A stretch of DNA of 64,000 nt from Fictibacillus sp. b24 (GCF_030348825.1 NZ_JAUCES010000005.1:1736001-1800000); one strand, 5' to 3'; counted from the stretch's first letter, positions 26,205 through 34,921 are shown. Made by a program: numbers and translations. Notes: generated by a model from the letters alone, not told the origin.

Positions 26205-26273
26205 GATTCATCTCCTTTACAACGAAAGATGGCTATGCGCATTAAGAAAAAGATACACATAGCCGTTAGATGT

Positions 26274-26519
26274 TTACTTTTTTAATAGTCGGGAAAGTTC
26301 ATCTTCTTGAAAGCCCATTACGACCTCTTTGCCTTCAGTCGTTTCAATAACGGTCACAGGTGTAGCAGAAGCACCCAGATCGATCACTTCTTGCATATGC
26401 GCAGGGGTTTTACGTATATCTCGTTCTTCAAAAGGAATGTCATTTGCTTTTAGCCACTCTTTTTCTGCAAAACATGGAGGGCATGTTTCTTGTGTGTATA
26501 TAATTACTTTTTTCTCCAA
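26274..26519 (-). CDS. Glutaredoxin-family thiol protein
   Basis: 81 residues from a TTG (26519) preceded by AAAGGAGGC; a longer frame from 26549 begins upstream of that SD and is unlikely. Thioredoxin-like fold with the active site T-C-P-P-C at about residues 10-14 (Y-T-Q-E-T-C-P-P-C-F), the cis-proline motif A-T-P-V-T-V near 52-57 and a C-terminal helix. A C-P-P-C glutaredoxin-like protein in a bacillithiol producer could act as a bacilliredoxin-type or general thiol reductase; this is inference. Upstream of recU on the same strand. Confidence 0.85.
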   Translation of the reverse strand: MEKKVIIYTQETCPPCFAEKEWLKANDIPFEERDIRKTPAHMQEVIDLGASATPVTVIETTEGKEVVMGFQEDELSRLLKK

Positions 26520-26651
26520 AATGTTAATGCCTCCTTTTTCCAAATGCATCTTTCATAACCATTAGTTTACTCTTTTTTCTTATGTGACACAAATATTTTA
26601 TAGCATGAAAGCAAACGATAGAAAATAGGACAAAATGCATGGAGGAACAGC

Positions 26652-27608
26652 GTGGAGAGGGCTATTGAGGAGATTGTTCACAACATACTAAGTGAAACGA
26701 ATTCACAAAATCGTGATAATATTTCACGTACCGTAAGTTATGCCTCATTTTATAAAAGAAACCCTGAGATCAGATGGGCGATGCTCGCGAGCCTTGTTTC
26801 AAGAAACGCGGGATACAGTATGTGTGATCTTAAAGGGGACTGGCTGCCAAGAATGCTTTCTGCTGACACAAGGAAGCATCTGTTTTTAACGTACGAGCGG
26901 GCGAACTGGCTTATCTTTCAAGATGCGTTTCCTCAGCTTTTGCTATACGAATATTCGAAACAACAAAGAATACCGTTTTTTCACTTGTTAAAATGTTTTG
27001 GCGTTTCAAGATTCATGGAGGTAGAATGGAAGCGATTTTGGAGAGAGAGAGATCTGAAGCGAATATGTACGTCATTAATCATCAACGAACAGCATGTAAT
27101 TGAAAAGCCTGTAATTAAAGATGGTTTTTATAAAAGAAGAATATTTTCGAGTGTTCCGTTTCTTTTACAAGACTATATGCATTTTAGCACAGTGCTTTTT
27201 CCTGTCGAGTCAGGAGATGTATTCGGAATTTCTATACATGGTTTTAAAAAAACAAGCAACCGAATTGAAACAGGCAAAATTTTATATACCATCCTCTTTG
27301 AGTCGAAATGGAGCGAAGAGATCTTGTCCTTCTCGAATAAAGTAACACATACTGGATCCAGACATGATTTTGAGAGGGTTATATACCCGAAGAAAAAAAG
27401 AGAAACGCCTTTTTTACGCGTGGCATTTCCGGTCATAAAGCATCATTCATCAAACAGAGTCGACTGGTACAAAAAAAACATGAATACCGAAAAATTCTAT
27501 GGAGCAGTTAAACCGCTACACAAGATTTGTCTGACTGACTGGTATAAACAAAAGCAAAGACAATTGAAAATAGGGATTCTTTTAAAAGAATGGATTCAGC
27601 ATGCATAA
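26652..27608 (+). CDS. yppC: DUF2515 family protein YppC
   Basis: 318 residues, GTG start with GGAGGAA upstream. Conserved-looking segments include N-P-E-I-R-W-A-M-L-A-S-L-V-S-R-N-A-G-Y near 36-54 and F-Q-D-A-F-P-Q-L-L-L-Y near 89-99. By synteny (next to recU-ponA and sspM) this is YppC, function unknown. No signal peptide or membrane helix is evident. The 5' part of the gene contains one of three copies of the 15-mer ATTTCACGTACCGTA (26721-26735). Confidence 0.85.
   Translation: MERAIEEIVHNILSETNSQNRDNISRTVSYASFYKRNPEIRWAMLASLVSRNAGYSMCDLKGDWLPRMLSADTRKHLFLTYERANWLIFQDAFPQLLLYEYSKQQRIPFFHLLKCFGVSRFMEVEWKRFWRERDLKRICTSLIINEQHVIEKPVIKDGFYKRRIFSSVPFLLQDYMHFSTVLFPVESGDVFGISIHGFKKTSNRIETGKILYTILFESKWSEEILSFSNKVTHTGSRHDFERVIYPKKKRETPFLRVAFPVIKHHSSNRVDWYKKNMNTEKFYGAVKPLHKICLTDWYKQKQRQLKIGILLKEWIQHA
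26721..26735. repeat. 15-bp dispersed motif, copy 1 (inside yppC)
   Basis: ATTTCACGTACCGTA. Identical copies at 29180-29194 and 51397-51411, all in the same orientation. Confidence 0.8.
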
Positions 27609-27637
27609 AAAAGACGGCCAACAAAGAGCCGTCTTTT
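27608..27637. terminator. Bidirectional terminator between yppC and sspM
   Basis: AAAAGACGGC, loop CAACAAAGA, GCCGTCTTTT; convergent genes on both sides. Confidence 0.85.
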
Positions 27638-27643
27638 GACTAT

Positions 27644-27784
27644 TTACGTGCTTGGAATATCTGGGCCGTTAAGCTTTTTATCACCATAGCCTGTGTTTTC
27701 TTTTTGATTCTTTTTCTGAGTACCCGTTTCATCTTGATTCGTATACTGATTCTGCTGTTGCTGCTGTTTGCTTTCTTGGTTCAT
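27644..27784 (-). CDS. sspM: Minor small acid-soluble spore protein (SspM-like)
   Basis: 46 residues from the ATG at 27784, preceded by AAAGGAGGTGCC. Glutamine- and asparagine-rich N-terminus and C-terminus G-Y-G-D-K-K-L-N-G-P-D-I-P-S-T, which resembles the end of B. subtilis SspM (D-K-K-L-G-G-P-N-R-P-S-T). B. subtilis sspM also lies next to yppC. Minor SASPs are forespore proteins packed in the spore core. The name could differ (SspL in some annotations); the family assignment is better supported than the letter. Confidence 0.78.
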   Translation of the reverse strand: MNQESKQQQQQNQYTNQDETGTQKKNQKENTGYGDKKLNGPDIPST

Positions 27785-28000
27785 GTTGGCACCTCCTTTT
27801 TGTATCACCTGAACTGTCCTTAGTTTTGGAGTTGTTGCGACTGAATATACAAACAATCAACAAATTGAGTGTCGAATTTGTAATGATTACGAGGTATTCC
27901 ACTTTCTTTGCCGAATGAAAACTAGTTTTGTCAGGTGTGAAGGGGAAGGAAGGATACGGCTCGAAATGAGTTAGCATAAGAAAACGGGGAGGGATTCATG

Positions 28001-28513
28001 ATGGAAATGGTGTTGATGAAAACCAAAACTGTCTCTGAGGAGCTTGGGGTGAATCCGACAACAGTACAACGCTGGGTAAGGCATTTTAACATTCAATGTG
28101 ACAAGAATGAGCACGGACACTATTTATTCAGACAAGAAGACATTGATCAGTTAAAAGAAATTAAAACGCAGCTAGACAACGGACTTTTGATGAGTGACAT
28201 TCAAATCCAAACGATCCAAACAACAGAACAATCATTTGAACTGCCAACCCAATTTGAAGAGAAGTTCAACCGCTTGAATGCTGCTATAGAAGCTTTAGAG
28301 AAAAAAGTCGAAGAGAAAGCAGATGCAGTTGTATCTTATCAGATGCTGCAGCATGCTTCAGAATTGGAAGAGCTTATCAAAAAGATGGAGAACATGGAAG
28401 CACGTCTTCAAGATCTGGAAGTAGCCCTGTTGAAAAATGATTTTCCAGAAGAGCGACTATACGTAAAAGAAAAGCCAAAAAAGAACTGGTTCGTGAGTTT
28501 GTTTACATTGTAA
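28001..28513 (+). CDS. racA: RacA-like chromosome-anchoring protein
   Basis: 170 residues from ATG 28001; ATGs at 27998 and 28013 are alternatives (GGGGAGGG at 27986-27993 best fits 28001). N-terminal MerR-like helix-turn-helix (V-S-E-E-L-G-V-N-P-T-T-V-Q-R-W-V-R-H-F, about residues 9-27, then G-H-Y-L-F-R-Q-E-D), a central coiled coil (about 80-145) and a basic tail ending K-K-N-W-F-V-S-L-F. In B. subtilis RacA bridges the origin region to DivIVA at the pole during sporulation. The gene is not at this position in B. subtilis, so the call rests on architecture. Confidence 0.82.
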   Translation: MEMVLMKTKTVSEELGVNPTTVQRWVRHFNIQCDKNEHGHYLFRQEDIDQLKEIKTQLDNGLLMSDIQIQTIQTTEQSFELPTQFEEKFNRLNAAIEALEKKVEEKADAVVSYQMLQHASELEELIKKMENMEARLQDLEVALLKNDFPEERLYVKEKPKKNWFVSLFTL

Positions 28514-28546
28514 AAACTGTTTTTATAAAACGCTTCTTTCTAAAAG

Positions 28547-28711
28547 ATTGTTGCTTTTAAATATCCTCTTCTATGATGGTTGATTGGAGTGTAAGATGCG
28601 AGACTCCTGCGGGACAGGCGGGCAGGTGAGACACTTAAGAGTGAAACGTCACAAATGTGGCTCACCGCCTGCCCCGCGGAAAGCGAGCATTTGGAGCGGA
28701 AAGCAACCACT
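28547..28711 (-). repeat. Dispersed ~165-bp inverted-repeat element, copy 2 (inverted)
   Basis: Reverse complement of the copies at 6115 and 58525: GTTGCTTTTAA near 28549, ATGATGGTTGATTGGAGTG, GCGAGACTCCTGCGGGACAGG, GGTGAGACACTTAAGAGTG, then GGCTCACCGCCTGCCCCGCG and AAAGCGAGCATTTGGAGCGG. It fills most of the racA-yppE gap (28514-28811). Confidence 0.87.
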
Positions 28712-28811
28712 TTCAATTGCTACAGAGAATATTCATTAACACTAAATCAAAATCAAAAAGTGTAAGTCTCTTCATTCTTTGGTAGGATATAAAGAATGGA
28801 GGGACTTTTTT

Positions 28812-29177
28812 ATGAGCCATTTATATAAATTAACGAACGAACTAATCGCGGATATAGATGAAGCGTTTCATATTTTTAAAACAGAAACAAAAACAAGAGA
28901 AACAGAAGCGGACTTTTTTACAGAAGTTAAACCATTTGCCGATCGCATACACTTTCGTGTAAAAGAGTGGGAACCTCTTGCAAGGGATTGGGTGATCGCG
29001 AATAAGCCTAAATATCTGTATCCAATCCAAATCAAGACAGCCGCAGAAAATATCGGCTATTTAGGAGTCTACGTCTTTCAAAAGAAAATGAAAGATAAAC
29101 GCATAACGGAAATGGTAAAATCTGTTCTCTATGTTCTGAACCAGCTGAAAGAACAAATGCCTGAGCAACAATCATAA
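28812..29177 (+). CDS. yppE: YppE family protein (DUF1798)
   Basis: 121 residues; GGAGGGA eight bases before the ATG at 28812 decides the start over an upstream GTG at 28779. All-alpha, soluble: H-L-Y-K-L-T-N-E-L at the start, R-V-K-E-W-E-P-L-A-R-D-W-V near residues 48-60 and Y-P-I-Q-I-K-T-A-A-E-N near 70-80. B. subtilis YppE has the same size and sits in the same yppC-sspM-yppD-yppE neighbourhood. Function unknown. Confidence 0.85.
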   Translation: MSHLYKLTNELIADIDEAFHIFKTETKTRETEADFFTEVKPFADRIHFRVKEWEPLARDWVIANKPKYLYPIQIKTAAENIGYLGVYVFQKKMKDKRITEMVKSVLYVLNQLKEQMPEQQS

Positions 29178-29179
29178 AA

Positions 29180-29194
29180 ATTTCACGTACCGTA
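29180..29194. repeat. 15-bp dispersed motif, copy 2 (intergenic)
   Basis: ATTTCACGTACCGTA, three bases after the yppE stop and upstream of the two-gene DEAD-box unit. Confidence 0.8.
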
Positions 29195-29230
29195 ATTAAA
29201 TATCGTTTTCAAAAATAGGGAGAGAACAAG

Positions 29231-29770
29231 ATGTATCATCCATCCGTTTATGATAATCTAAAGGTTGTGCTTGAAGGAGCAATTTATGACCTTGATTTTT
29301 CAGGAGAAATTGAAATAGTTAACCGTAAAGATTTATTGGACCATGCAATCATGGAGAGGAACTATTCTGTCGATTTTGTGGTTTCAACGATCGGAGAGTT
29401 AATGAGAGGAAATATTAGCTTAACGTCAACTCTCGAAGATCTGGCGATGGAGAAGCTGAACGACAATCCTGACGGAGCGGGCAGCAAGCTCTCAGTATGC
29501 ATTCAAACACCCGTATACGAAATTGAAACAGACTGCAAGCAGATTCAGTCTATTTTAAAAAAATGGGGAAACGGTGATTTAAAAGGTGACATTCAGCAAA
29601 AGCTTACCTATATATATGGAGAGCCGAGACATGTATTTCGCGATACGATCTCCATTCAATTACAGAAGCCAGCACAAGAAGAAGAACCTGAACGAATTTC
29701 ACTTGTACTAGAACAATTAATAACGTCTATGAACGAAATGAATGACTATTTTAAGGGGTATAAAAAATGA
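29231..29770 (+). CDS. Uncharacterised protein co-translated with a DEAD-box helicase
   Basis: 179 residues that I do not recognise. Soluble, acidic, no signal peptide; segments N-L-K-V-V-L-E-G-A-I-Y-D-L near 9-21 and Y-G-E-P-R-H-V-F-R-D near 130-139; predicted mixed alpha/beta with a helical C-terminus (E-Q-L-I-T-S-M-N-E-M-N-D-Y). SD AGGGAGAG precedes the ATG. Its TGA overlaps the helicase ATG (ATGA, 29767-29770), so the two are translated together and may act together. Confidence 0.75.
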   Translation: MYHPSVYDNLKVVLEGAIYDLDFSGEIEIVNRKDLLDHAIMERNYSVDFVVSTIGELMRGNISLTSTLEDLAMEKLNDNPDGAGSKLSVCIQTPVYEIETDCKQIQSILKKWGNGDLKGDIQQKLTYIYGEPRHVFRDTISIQLQKPAQEEEPERISLVLEQLITSMNEMNDYFKGYKK

Positions 29771-30990
29771 CACAATCGCTACATAATTTTCCGGAATTCA
29801 TACAAAACGCTTGGAACAAGAGCGGCTTTTCAGCATTAACAGATATTCAAGAACGATCAATACCAGATCAATTAAAAAATAAGGACTTGATCATTGAATC
29901 ACCAACAGGTACTGGTAAGACGCTTGCCTATGCTTTGCCTGCTCTTTCGAAATTAAACCCAGAAGTAAAAAATGCTCAAGTTCTCTTTTTGGCACCCACA
30001 CGAGAACTAGCGATGCAGATTTATGAGGTTTGTCAAAAGTTCACAGAAAACAGTGGTTTTAGCGGTGCTTCTCTTATTGGTGGAGCCAACATGCAGCGCC
30101 AGTTAGATAAACTGAAAAAGAAGCCGCAATATATCGTCGGTACACCTGGCCGTGTCAAAGAATTGATCCAAAACAAAAAACTAAAAGTACATGAAGTGAA
30201 AACCATAGTGATTGATGAGGCAGATCATATCATCGAAGCAGGTTTCAATGGAGATGTCGAACAAGTAATTGCTGCAACATTAAAAGACCGCCAGCTTGTT
30301 TTTGTGTCAGCTACTATTAATAATAAGACAGAAGACTGGTCAAGAAAATTAGCGGTAGATCCTGTTGTTGTTAAAGTTGAAAAAGAATCAGTCAAGAGTG
30401 AAGTAACGCATACATTCATGGTATCTGATTACCGTGACAAAGTTGATAACTTGCGAAAGCTAATTCGTCATACGCCAGGAATTAAAGCGATGGTATTTAT
30501 CAATAGTTCCATGAAGATGGATGAATTTGCTACTAAGCTTGAGTATAAAAAAATTAAACTGGGTGTTTTAGCAGGAAATTCAACAAAACAAGAAAGACAA
30601 AAAGTATTAAATGACTTTAAAAATGGAAAAATTCCTGTTCTTTTAACGACGGATGTGGCTACGCGCGGACTGGATATACCAGATGTTACACATGTTGTTC
30701 ATTTTGAAATGCCTGAAGATGTTAAACAATATGTTCATCGCTCTGGAAGAACAGGCCGCATGGGTAAAGAAGGAACGGTTGTATCTCTTGTAACAAAAAC
30801 TGAATTAACTTCCGTAAAAAAATGGACAGCTAAGATGAATGTGCCTCTTCAAAAGCAATTTCTTGAACAAGGACAAGTTATTATAAAAGAGGATTCTGAG
30901 AAAGCAAGAACGTCTGATAAACGTTTAGCTGCACCAAAAAGCGCAAAGCCCGCTCATCTAAAATCGGAAACAAGCAAAAAAAGAAGATAA
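29767..30990 (+). CDS. DEAD-box RNA helicase, YfmL-like
   Basis: 407 residues. Complete DEAD-box motif set: Q motif near residue 24, Walker A S-P-T-G-T-G-K-T (about 45-52), P-T-R-E-L-A, G-G-A-N, T-P-G-R, V-I-D-E-A-D-H (motif II), S-A-T, and in domain 2 T-D-V-A-T-R-G-L-D and H-R-S-G-R-T-G-R. The segments E-S-P-T-G-T-G-K-T-L-A-Y-A-L-P and S-L-I-G-G-A-N resemble B. subtilis YfmL, a helicase involved in ribosome biogenesis. A short lysine/arginine-rich tail (T-S-K-K-R-R at the end) may bind RNA. Partner gene directly upstream. Confidence 0.9.
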   Translation: MTQSLHNFPEFIQNAWNKSGFSALTDIQERSIPDQLKNKDLIIESPTGTGKTLAYALPALSKLNPEVKNAQVLFLAPTRELAMQIYEVCQKFTENSGFSGASLIGGANMQRQLDKLKKKPQYIVGTPGRVKELIQNKKLKVHEVKTIVIDEADHIIEAGFNGDVEQVIAATLKDRQLVFVSATINNKTEDWSRKLAVDPVVVKVEKESVKSEVTHTFMVSDYRDKVDNLRKLIRHTPGIKAMVFINSSMKMDEFATKLEYKKIKLGVLAGNSTKQERQKVLNDFKNGKIPVLLTTDVATRGLDIPDVTHVVHFEMPEDVKQYVHRSGRTGRMGKEGTVVSLVTKTELTSVKKWTAKMNVPLQKQFLEQGQVIIKEDSEKARTSDKRLAAPKSAKPAHLKSETSKKRR

Positions 30991-31054
30991 AAACAACAAA
31001 AAGGATATTTCCATCATTTATAGAATCTCAATCTCTATAAAGGGGAGATATTGT

Positions 31055-31351
31055 ATGGAAACTACAGAATTCTTATATCAAATTAAACCGGTAAGGGCTC
31101 ATTTTATGGAGAATCAAACGGATGCTGAACAGAAAACTCTGCAATCCCATTTTCAATACCTCCAAAACCTTTTAGAAGAGGGGAAATTAGTACTAGCCGG
31201 TCCATGTCTTGATGCTTCATTTGGTATAGTCATCCTTCATAATACGAATGAAGAAGAAGCGCTAAGAATAATGGAGAACGACCCAGCAATCAGAGGTGAA
31301 ATCATGACGGGTAACCTTCACCCATTCCGTGTTTCACTTATAAAGGATTAA
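31055..31351 (+). CDS. YciI-like domain protein
   Basis: 98 residues. Small ferredoxin-like fold of the YciI/DGPF type: H-F-x-Y-L-Q-N-L-L-E-E-G-K-L-V-L-A-G-P near residues 30-50, with G-P-C-L-D, and a C-terminal E-E-A-L-R-I-M-E-N-D-P-A-I-R-G segment typical of these proteins. Conserved aspartate/histidine pair suggests a possible enzymatic role, unknown. SD AAGGGGAG upstream. Stand-alone gene with its own hairpin downstream. Confidence 0.8.
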   Translation: METTEFLYQIKPVRAHFMENQTDAEQKTLQSHFQYLQNLLEEGKLVLAGPCLDASFGIVILHNTNEEEALRIMENDPAIRGEIMTGNLHPFRVSLIKD

Positions 31352-31371
31352 TCGAGTACAAACTATGAACG

Positions 31372-31401
31372 CTGTAACATTCATTGTTACAGTGTTTGTT
31401 G
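31372..31401 (+). terminator. Hairpin after the YciI-like gene
   Basis: CTGTAACA, loop TTCAT, TGTTACAG, then TGTTTGTT. Confidence 0.65.
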
Positions 31402-31452
31402 TATAGTTAATGTATAGATGAGTTTGGCATAAGTATAGGAATCGTTTTGAGA

Positions 31453-31552
31453 TAGGGATAAACCGTTATTATTAGGAGTACCCTGTGGCTAAACGGGGAA
31501 TTCTATAGCTATTACTTATCGTTTAGCAGTATTAAATAAGGGAGAGATGTAG
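31453..31552 (+). promoter_or_regulatory. Candidate structured 5' leader of terC with alternative hairpins
   Basis: Two mutually exclusive stems: CCCTGT (31481-31486) with ACGGGG (31493-31498), or GCTAAACG (31488-31495) with CGTTTAGC (31520-31527). The second arm ends 12 bases before the SD GGGAGAG. TerC genes are often under the manganese yybP-ykoY riboswitch; GGAGTA is present at 31475-31480 but the rest of that consensus is not, so this would be a different leader, if functional. Confidence 0.4.
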
Positions 31553-32332
31553 ATGGAGTCTATATGGCTAGAGTATGCTTGGGCATTGTTAATTTTAATC
31601 GGGTTGGAAGGTTTGTTATCAGCTGACAATGCGCTCGTACTAGCTGTTATTGCAAAACATTTACCTGAAGAACAGAAAAAAAGAGCAATAAATTATGGAA
31701 TCATAATGGCATTTGTATTTAGATTTGGTGCGCTTTTTGCAATCTCATTTATTGCAAACGTTTGGCAGATTCAAGCGATTGGTGCAGCTTATCTTCTATA
31801 CTTAGGGTTAAAGCATGTCATTAAAGCGAAATTTGGAAAAGAAAATGAGAACATTCAAGAAGAAGTGGAAGAGGAGTCTGCTGGCAAAAGTTTTTGGCCA
31901 ACGGTAGGAAAAATTGCTATAGCTGATCTTGCTTTTGCGATTGATTCGATTTTGGCAGCCGTTGCTCTTGCCTTAGGTCTTCCAGATTCACCTCTAGATG
32001 ACTTCGGAGGCATGGATGGAGGACAGTTTATCGTTGTCCTTTTAGGAGGAATTGCGGGTCTTATTTTAATTAAATTTGCTGCAACCTGGTTTGTACAGCT
32101 GCTTGATAAACGTCCTGCATTAGAAACAACTGCGTATGCCATTGTTGCTTGGGTTGGTGTCAAGCTTGCTGTAATTACACTTGCACACAAAGATATAGGA
32201 GTTTTAGATCATCATTTTCCTCACAGTACCGTTTGGACGATCATTTTCTATGGAGTATTGATTGCGATTGCACTTATCGGATGGTTTGCTCCCGCAAAAA
32301 AACCAGCAGAGCAAAGTGGTTCCACACAATAA
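31553..32332 (+). CDS. TerC-family membrane protein
   Basis: 259 residues with about seven membrane segments. TerC signature near the start: L-E-G-L-L-S-A-D-N-A-L-V-L-A (residues about 18-31), and the repeated acidic motif A-D-L-A-F-A-I-D-S-I near 122-131. A charged loop (K-E-N-E-N-I-Q-E-E-V-E-E-E) separates the halves. TerC proteins in Bacillus (YceF, YkoY, MeeF/MeeY) export Mn2+ and metallate exoenzymes. The long leader with alternative hairpins suggests regulation in the 5' UTR. Terminator at 32346. Confidence 0.9.
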   Translation: MESIWLEYAWALLILIGLEGLLSADNALVLAVIAKHLPEEQKKRAINYGIIMAFVFRFGALFAISFIANVWQIQAIGAAYLLYLGLKHVIKAKFGKENENIQEEVEEESAGKSFWPTVGKIAIADLAFAIDSILAAVALALGLPDSPLDDFGGMDGGQFIVVLLGGIAGLILIKFAATWFVQLLDKRPALETTAYAIVAWVGVKLAVITLAHKDIGVLDHHFPHSTVWTIIFYGVLIAIALIGWFAPAKKPAEQSGSTQ

Positions 32333-32345
32333 AGTTCTAAGGAAG

Positions 32346-32368
32346 CGACCAGAAATGGTCGTTTTTTT
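32346..32368 (+). terminator. Terminator after terC
   Basis: CGACCA, tetraloop GAAA, TGGTCG, seven T. Confidence 0.9.
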
Positions 32369-32517
32369 ACATGGTTTTAATTCTTAACCTATACAGGTGA
32401 GCTTATCTCTAACTAACGCTATGATAAAATAGAATTAGATAATATATTAACAGACAGACAATTCATAACAGCCACTTTGAATGAGGACACTACACGATAG
32501 GAAAGGAGAACAAAAAT

Positions 32518-34566
32518 TTGACCAATTTTATTGATCGCCCTGATGGTATTTTTCCTTCCGTTTGTTCACTAGACTGCCCCGACCAATGCGGGCTGCTTCT
32601 GCATAAAAAGAACGGTAAAATTACGAAGATCGAGGGTGACCCAAACCACCCTGTGACTAAAGGATATATTTGCAATAAAGTTCGTAATATGACTGAACGA
32701 ATCTATGATGAAAAACGACTTAAATATCCTATGAAACGCGTTGGAGCAAAAGGCGATGGAGAGTTTGTTCGAATAAGCTGGGATGAAGCGATTGATACGA
32801 TTACTACTCGCTGGAAAGAACTTCTGAAAAGTGACAGTGCAGAAAGCATCCTTCCATACAGTTTTTATGGAAATATGGGGAACCTTAGTGCGGAAGGTAT
32901 GGATCGCCGCTTTTTTAACCGTTTGGGAGCCTCTCAGCTTGATAGGAGTATCTGCAATTCTGCTGGTGCTGTCGGCTATAAATATACAATGGGCGGCAGC
33001 TATGGAATTGATCCTGAGGACACTATTCATACCAAGCTATTTATATTTTGGGGAATTAATGCGGTGAGCACGAACATGCATCAAATCGCTCTCGCTCAAA
33101 AAGCCAGGAAGCGAAATGGAGCTAAGATCATTGTAATTGATGTTCATAAAAATCAAACCGCTAGATTGGCAGATTGGTTCATTCCGATTCTGCCTGGGAC
33201 GGATACCGCTCTGGCTTTAGGAATGATGCATATTTTATTTGGTGAAAACATGGTGAACGCCTCATTTCTTGAGCAATTCACGGTAGGGCATGAGGAGCTT
33301 CGTGAGCATGTAAAACAGTATGATCCCACGTCTGTAGCTGCCATTACCGGCATACCAGAAGAGGATATTGTGCAACTCGCAAGAATGTACGGAATGACTT
33401 CACCTAGCTTAATTCGTATTGGTAACGGACCGCAGCACCACGATAATGGAGGAATGTTTGTTAGAACAATCTCCTGTCTTCCAGCTTTAACCGGACAATG
33501 GCAAGTAAAAGGGGGAGGGGCTATTAAAGGAAATTCCGCTTACTTGGCCCACAATACGGATTCCTTGCAGCGCCCGGACTTGCTGAAAAACAAGCAAACG
33601 CGGAAAATTAATATGAATGTGCTGGGAGATGCCTTACTTACGCTTGATCCACCAGTAAAATCGCTTTATGTTTATGGAAGTAATCCTGCTGTAGTTGCAC
33701 CTGCTGGTAATAAAGTTCGAAAAGGATTAAAACGAGAAGACTTGTTTACGGTTGTACATGATTTGTTTTTAACAGAAACAGCGAGGTATGCAGATATTGT
33801 TTTGCCTGCCACGTCTTCCTTTGAAAATACAGATTTTTACACATCATATTGGCATCACTACATTCAGCTTCAGCAGCCAGTGATAGAGCCCTATGAGGAA
33901 GCTAAATCAAATACAGATGTGTTCAGGCTTTTAGCGAAAGCTATGGATTTTGACGATACAGCTTTTATAGAGACGGACGAGGAGTTAATTGATCAAGCAC
34001 TCACTAATCCGTTAAATCCTTTTATAACGAAAATAAACTATGAAACCTTATCAAAAAATCAATATTTAAAAGCAGAAGCGGAATTTCCTGACGTACTCCC
34101 GACTCCGAGCGGAAAAATAGAACTGTATTCAGAAAAAATGAAACAGGACGGTTATCCACCTTTGCCGACCTATATACCTTTGTCAAAAGATTCCGAACAC
34201 CCCCTCCTTTTTATAGCGGGTCCAAATCATAACTTTTTGAACTCAACATTTGCGAACCAATCCAAACATGTTGAGCTTGAAAAAGAGCCAGTTGTGGTTT
34301 TGAATCGTTCTGATGCTGAATCATTAGGAATAAAAAATGGAGAGCAGGTTAGGGTTTGGAACGAACGCGGGGAATGTATACTTAAAGCAGATGCTGGGAA
34401 CAACGTCCTTCCAGGTGTGGCAGTTACGCAAGGTCTTTGGGGCGCAGACAAAGAAACAAAACATCTGGTCAACTCGCTGACTCCAGACCGTATCGCTGAC
34501 ATGGGCGGCGGAGCAACGTTCTTTTCAGGAAGGGTTACCGTTGAACCATTAATAGAAAAGATTTAG
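32518..34566 (+). CDS. Molybdopterin oxidoreductase, YoaE-like
   Basis: 682 residues, TTG start with AAAGGAG upstream. N-terminal [4Fe-4S] cysteines C16, C20, C24 and C52 (C-S-L-D-C-P-D-Q-C and G-Y-I-C-N-K), then the bis-MGD-binding domains (G-N-M-G-N-L-S; W-G-I-N-A-V-S-T-N) and a C-terminal molydopterin dinucleotide domain near 560-680 (N-H-N-F-L-N-S-T-F). Size and start resemble B. subtilis YoaE. No TAT signal or partner subunits are nearby, so it is a cytoplasmic soluble type; substrate unknown (formate/thiosulfate-type family). The next gene is convergent, four bases away. Confidence 0.87.
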   Translation: MTNFIDRPDGIFPSVCSLDCPDQCGLLLHKKNGKITKIEGDPNHPVTKGYICNKVRNMTERIYDEKRLKYPMKRVGAKGDGEFVRISWDEAIDTITTRWKELLKSDSAESILPYSFYGNMGNLSAEGMDRRFFNRLGASQLDRSICNSAGAVGYKYTMGGSYGIDPEDTIHTKLFIFWGINAVSTNMHQIALAQKARKRNGAKIIVIDVHKNQTARLADWFIPILPGTDTALALGMMHILFGENMVNASFLEQFTVGHEELREHVKQYDPTSVAAITGIPEEDIVQLARMYGMTSPSLIRIGNGPQHHDNGGMFVRTISCLPALTGQWQVKGGGAIKGNSAYLAHNTDSLQRPDLLKNKQTRKINMNVLGDALLTLDPPVKSLYVYGSNPAVVAPAGNKVRKGLKREDLFTVVHDLFLTETARYADIVLPATSSFENTDFYTSYWHHYIQLQQPVIEPYEEAKSNTDVFRLLAKAMDFDDTAFIETDEELIDQALTNPLNPFITKINYETLSKNQYLKAEAEFPDVLPTPSGKIELYSEKMKQDGYPPLPTYIPLSKDSEHPLLFIAGPNHNFLNSTFANQSKHVELEKEPVVVLNRSDAESLGIKNGEQVRVWNERGECILKADAGNNVLPGVAVTQGLWGADKETKHLVNSLTPDRIADMGGGATFFSGRVTVEPLIEKI

Positions 34567-34570
34567 TTAA

Positions 34571-34777
34571 TTACACATCCCAAAAGTCACTCAATTTTGC
34601 TGAATCATCTTTCTTTTTAACAATACTTAGTACAATCCGCATCGTAGTACCATCTGGTTTGTAGAAGGGGTCGTTTAATAGCTTCTCTACTCGGTAAGCG
34701 GGAAATCCGCTAACGTTGCTGAACCATTGTAATTCCAGTTTGTTTTTTTGAATCCAGCTGTACAGTTTAGACTTCAT
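34571..34777 (-). CDS. Small uncharacterised protein
   Basis: 68 residues from the ATG at 34777, with GGGAGAG upstream on the minus strand. Reads M-K-S-K-L-Y-S-W-I-Q-K-N-K-L, then W-F-S-N-V-S-G-F-P-A-Y-R-V-E-K-L-L-N-D, which could be a helix-turn-helix-like arrangement similar to short XRE/Cro-type proteins, and T-M-R-I-V-L-S-I-V-K-K-K. No family name can be given. A frame beginning at 34843 adds an unsupported extension. Confidence 0.65.
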   Translation of the reverse strand: MKSKLYSWIQKNKLELQWFSNVSGFPAYRVEKLLNDPFYKPDGTTMRIVLSIVKKKDDSAKLSDFWDV

Positions 34778-34921
34778 ATGATTTCTCTCCCATAGGGTAA
34801 TTAAGGTAATTAACTTAAATATACCATCATGTGAACAAAACATCTACATGGAGTATATGTTAGTTGAACAATGTACTATTTCAGTCGATTTTCTAGAGAA
34901 TAAAGGTTTTTAAATGTAGAC

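Noticed and set aside
31453-31552. yybP-ykoY manganese riboswitch upstream of terC
   Set aside because: GGAGTA is present, but the second conserved internal-loop sequence (GACCTTT-like) and the three-way arrangement are not seen; kept only as an unassigned structured leader.
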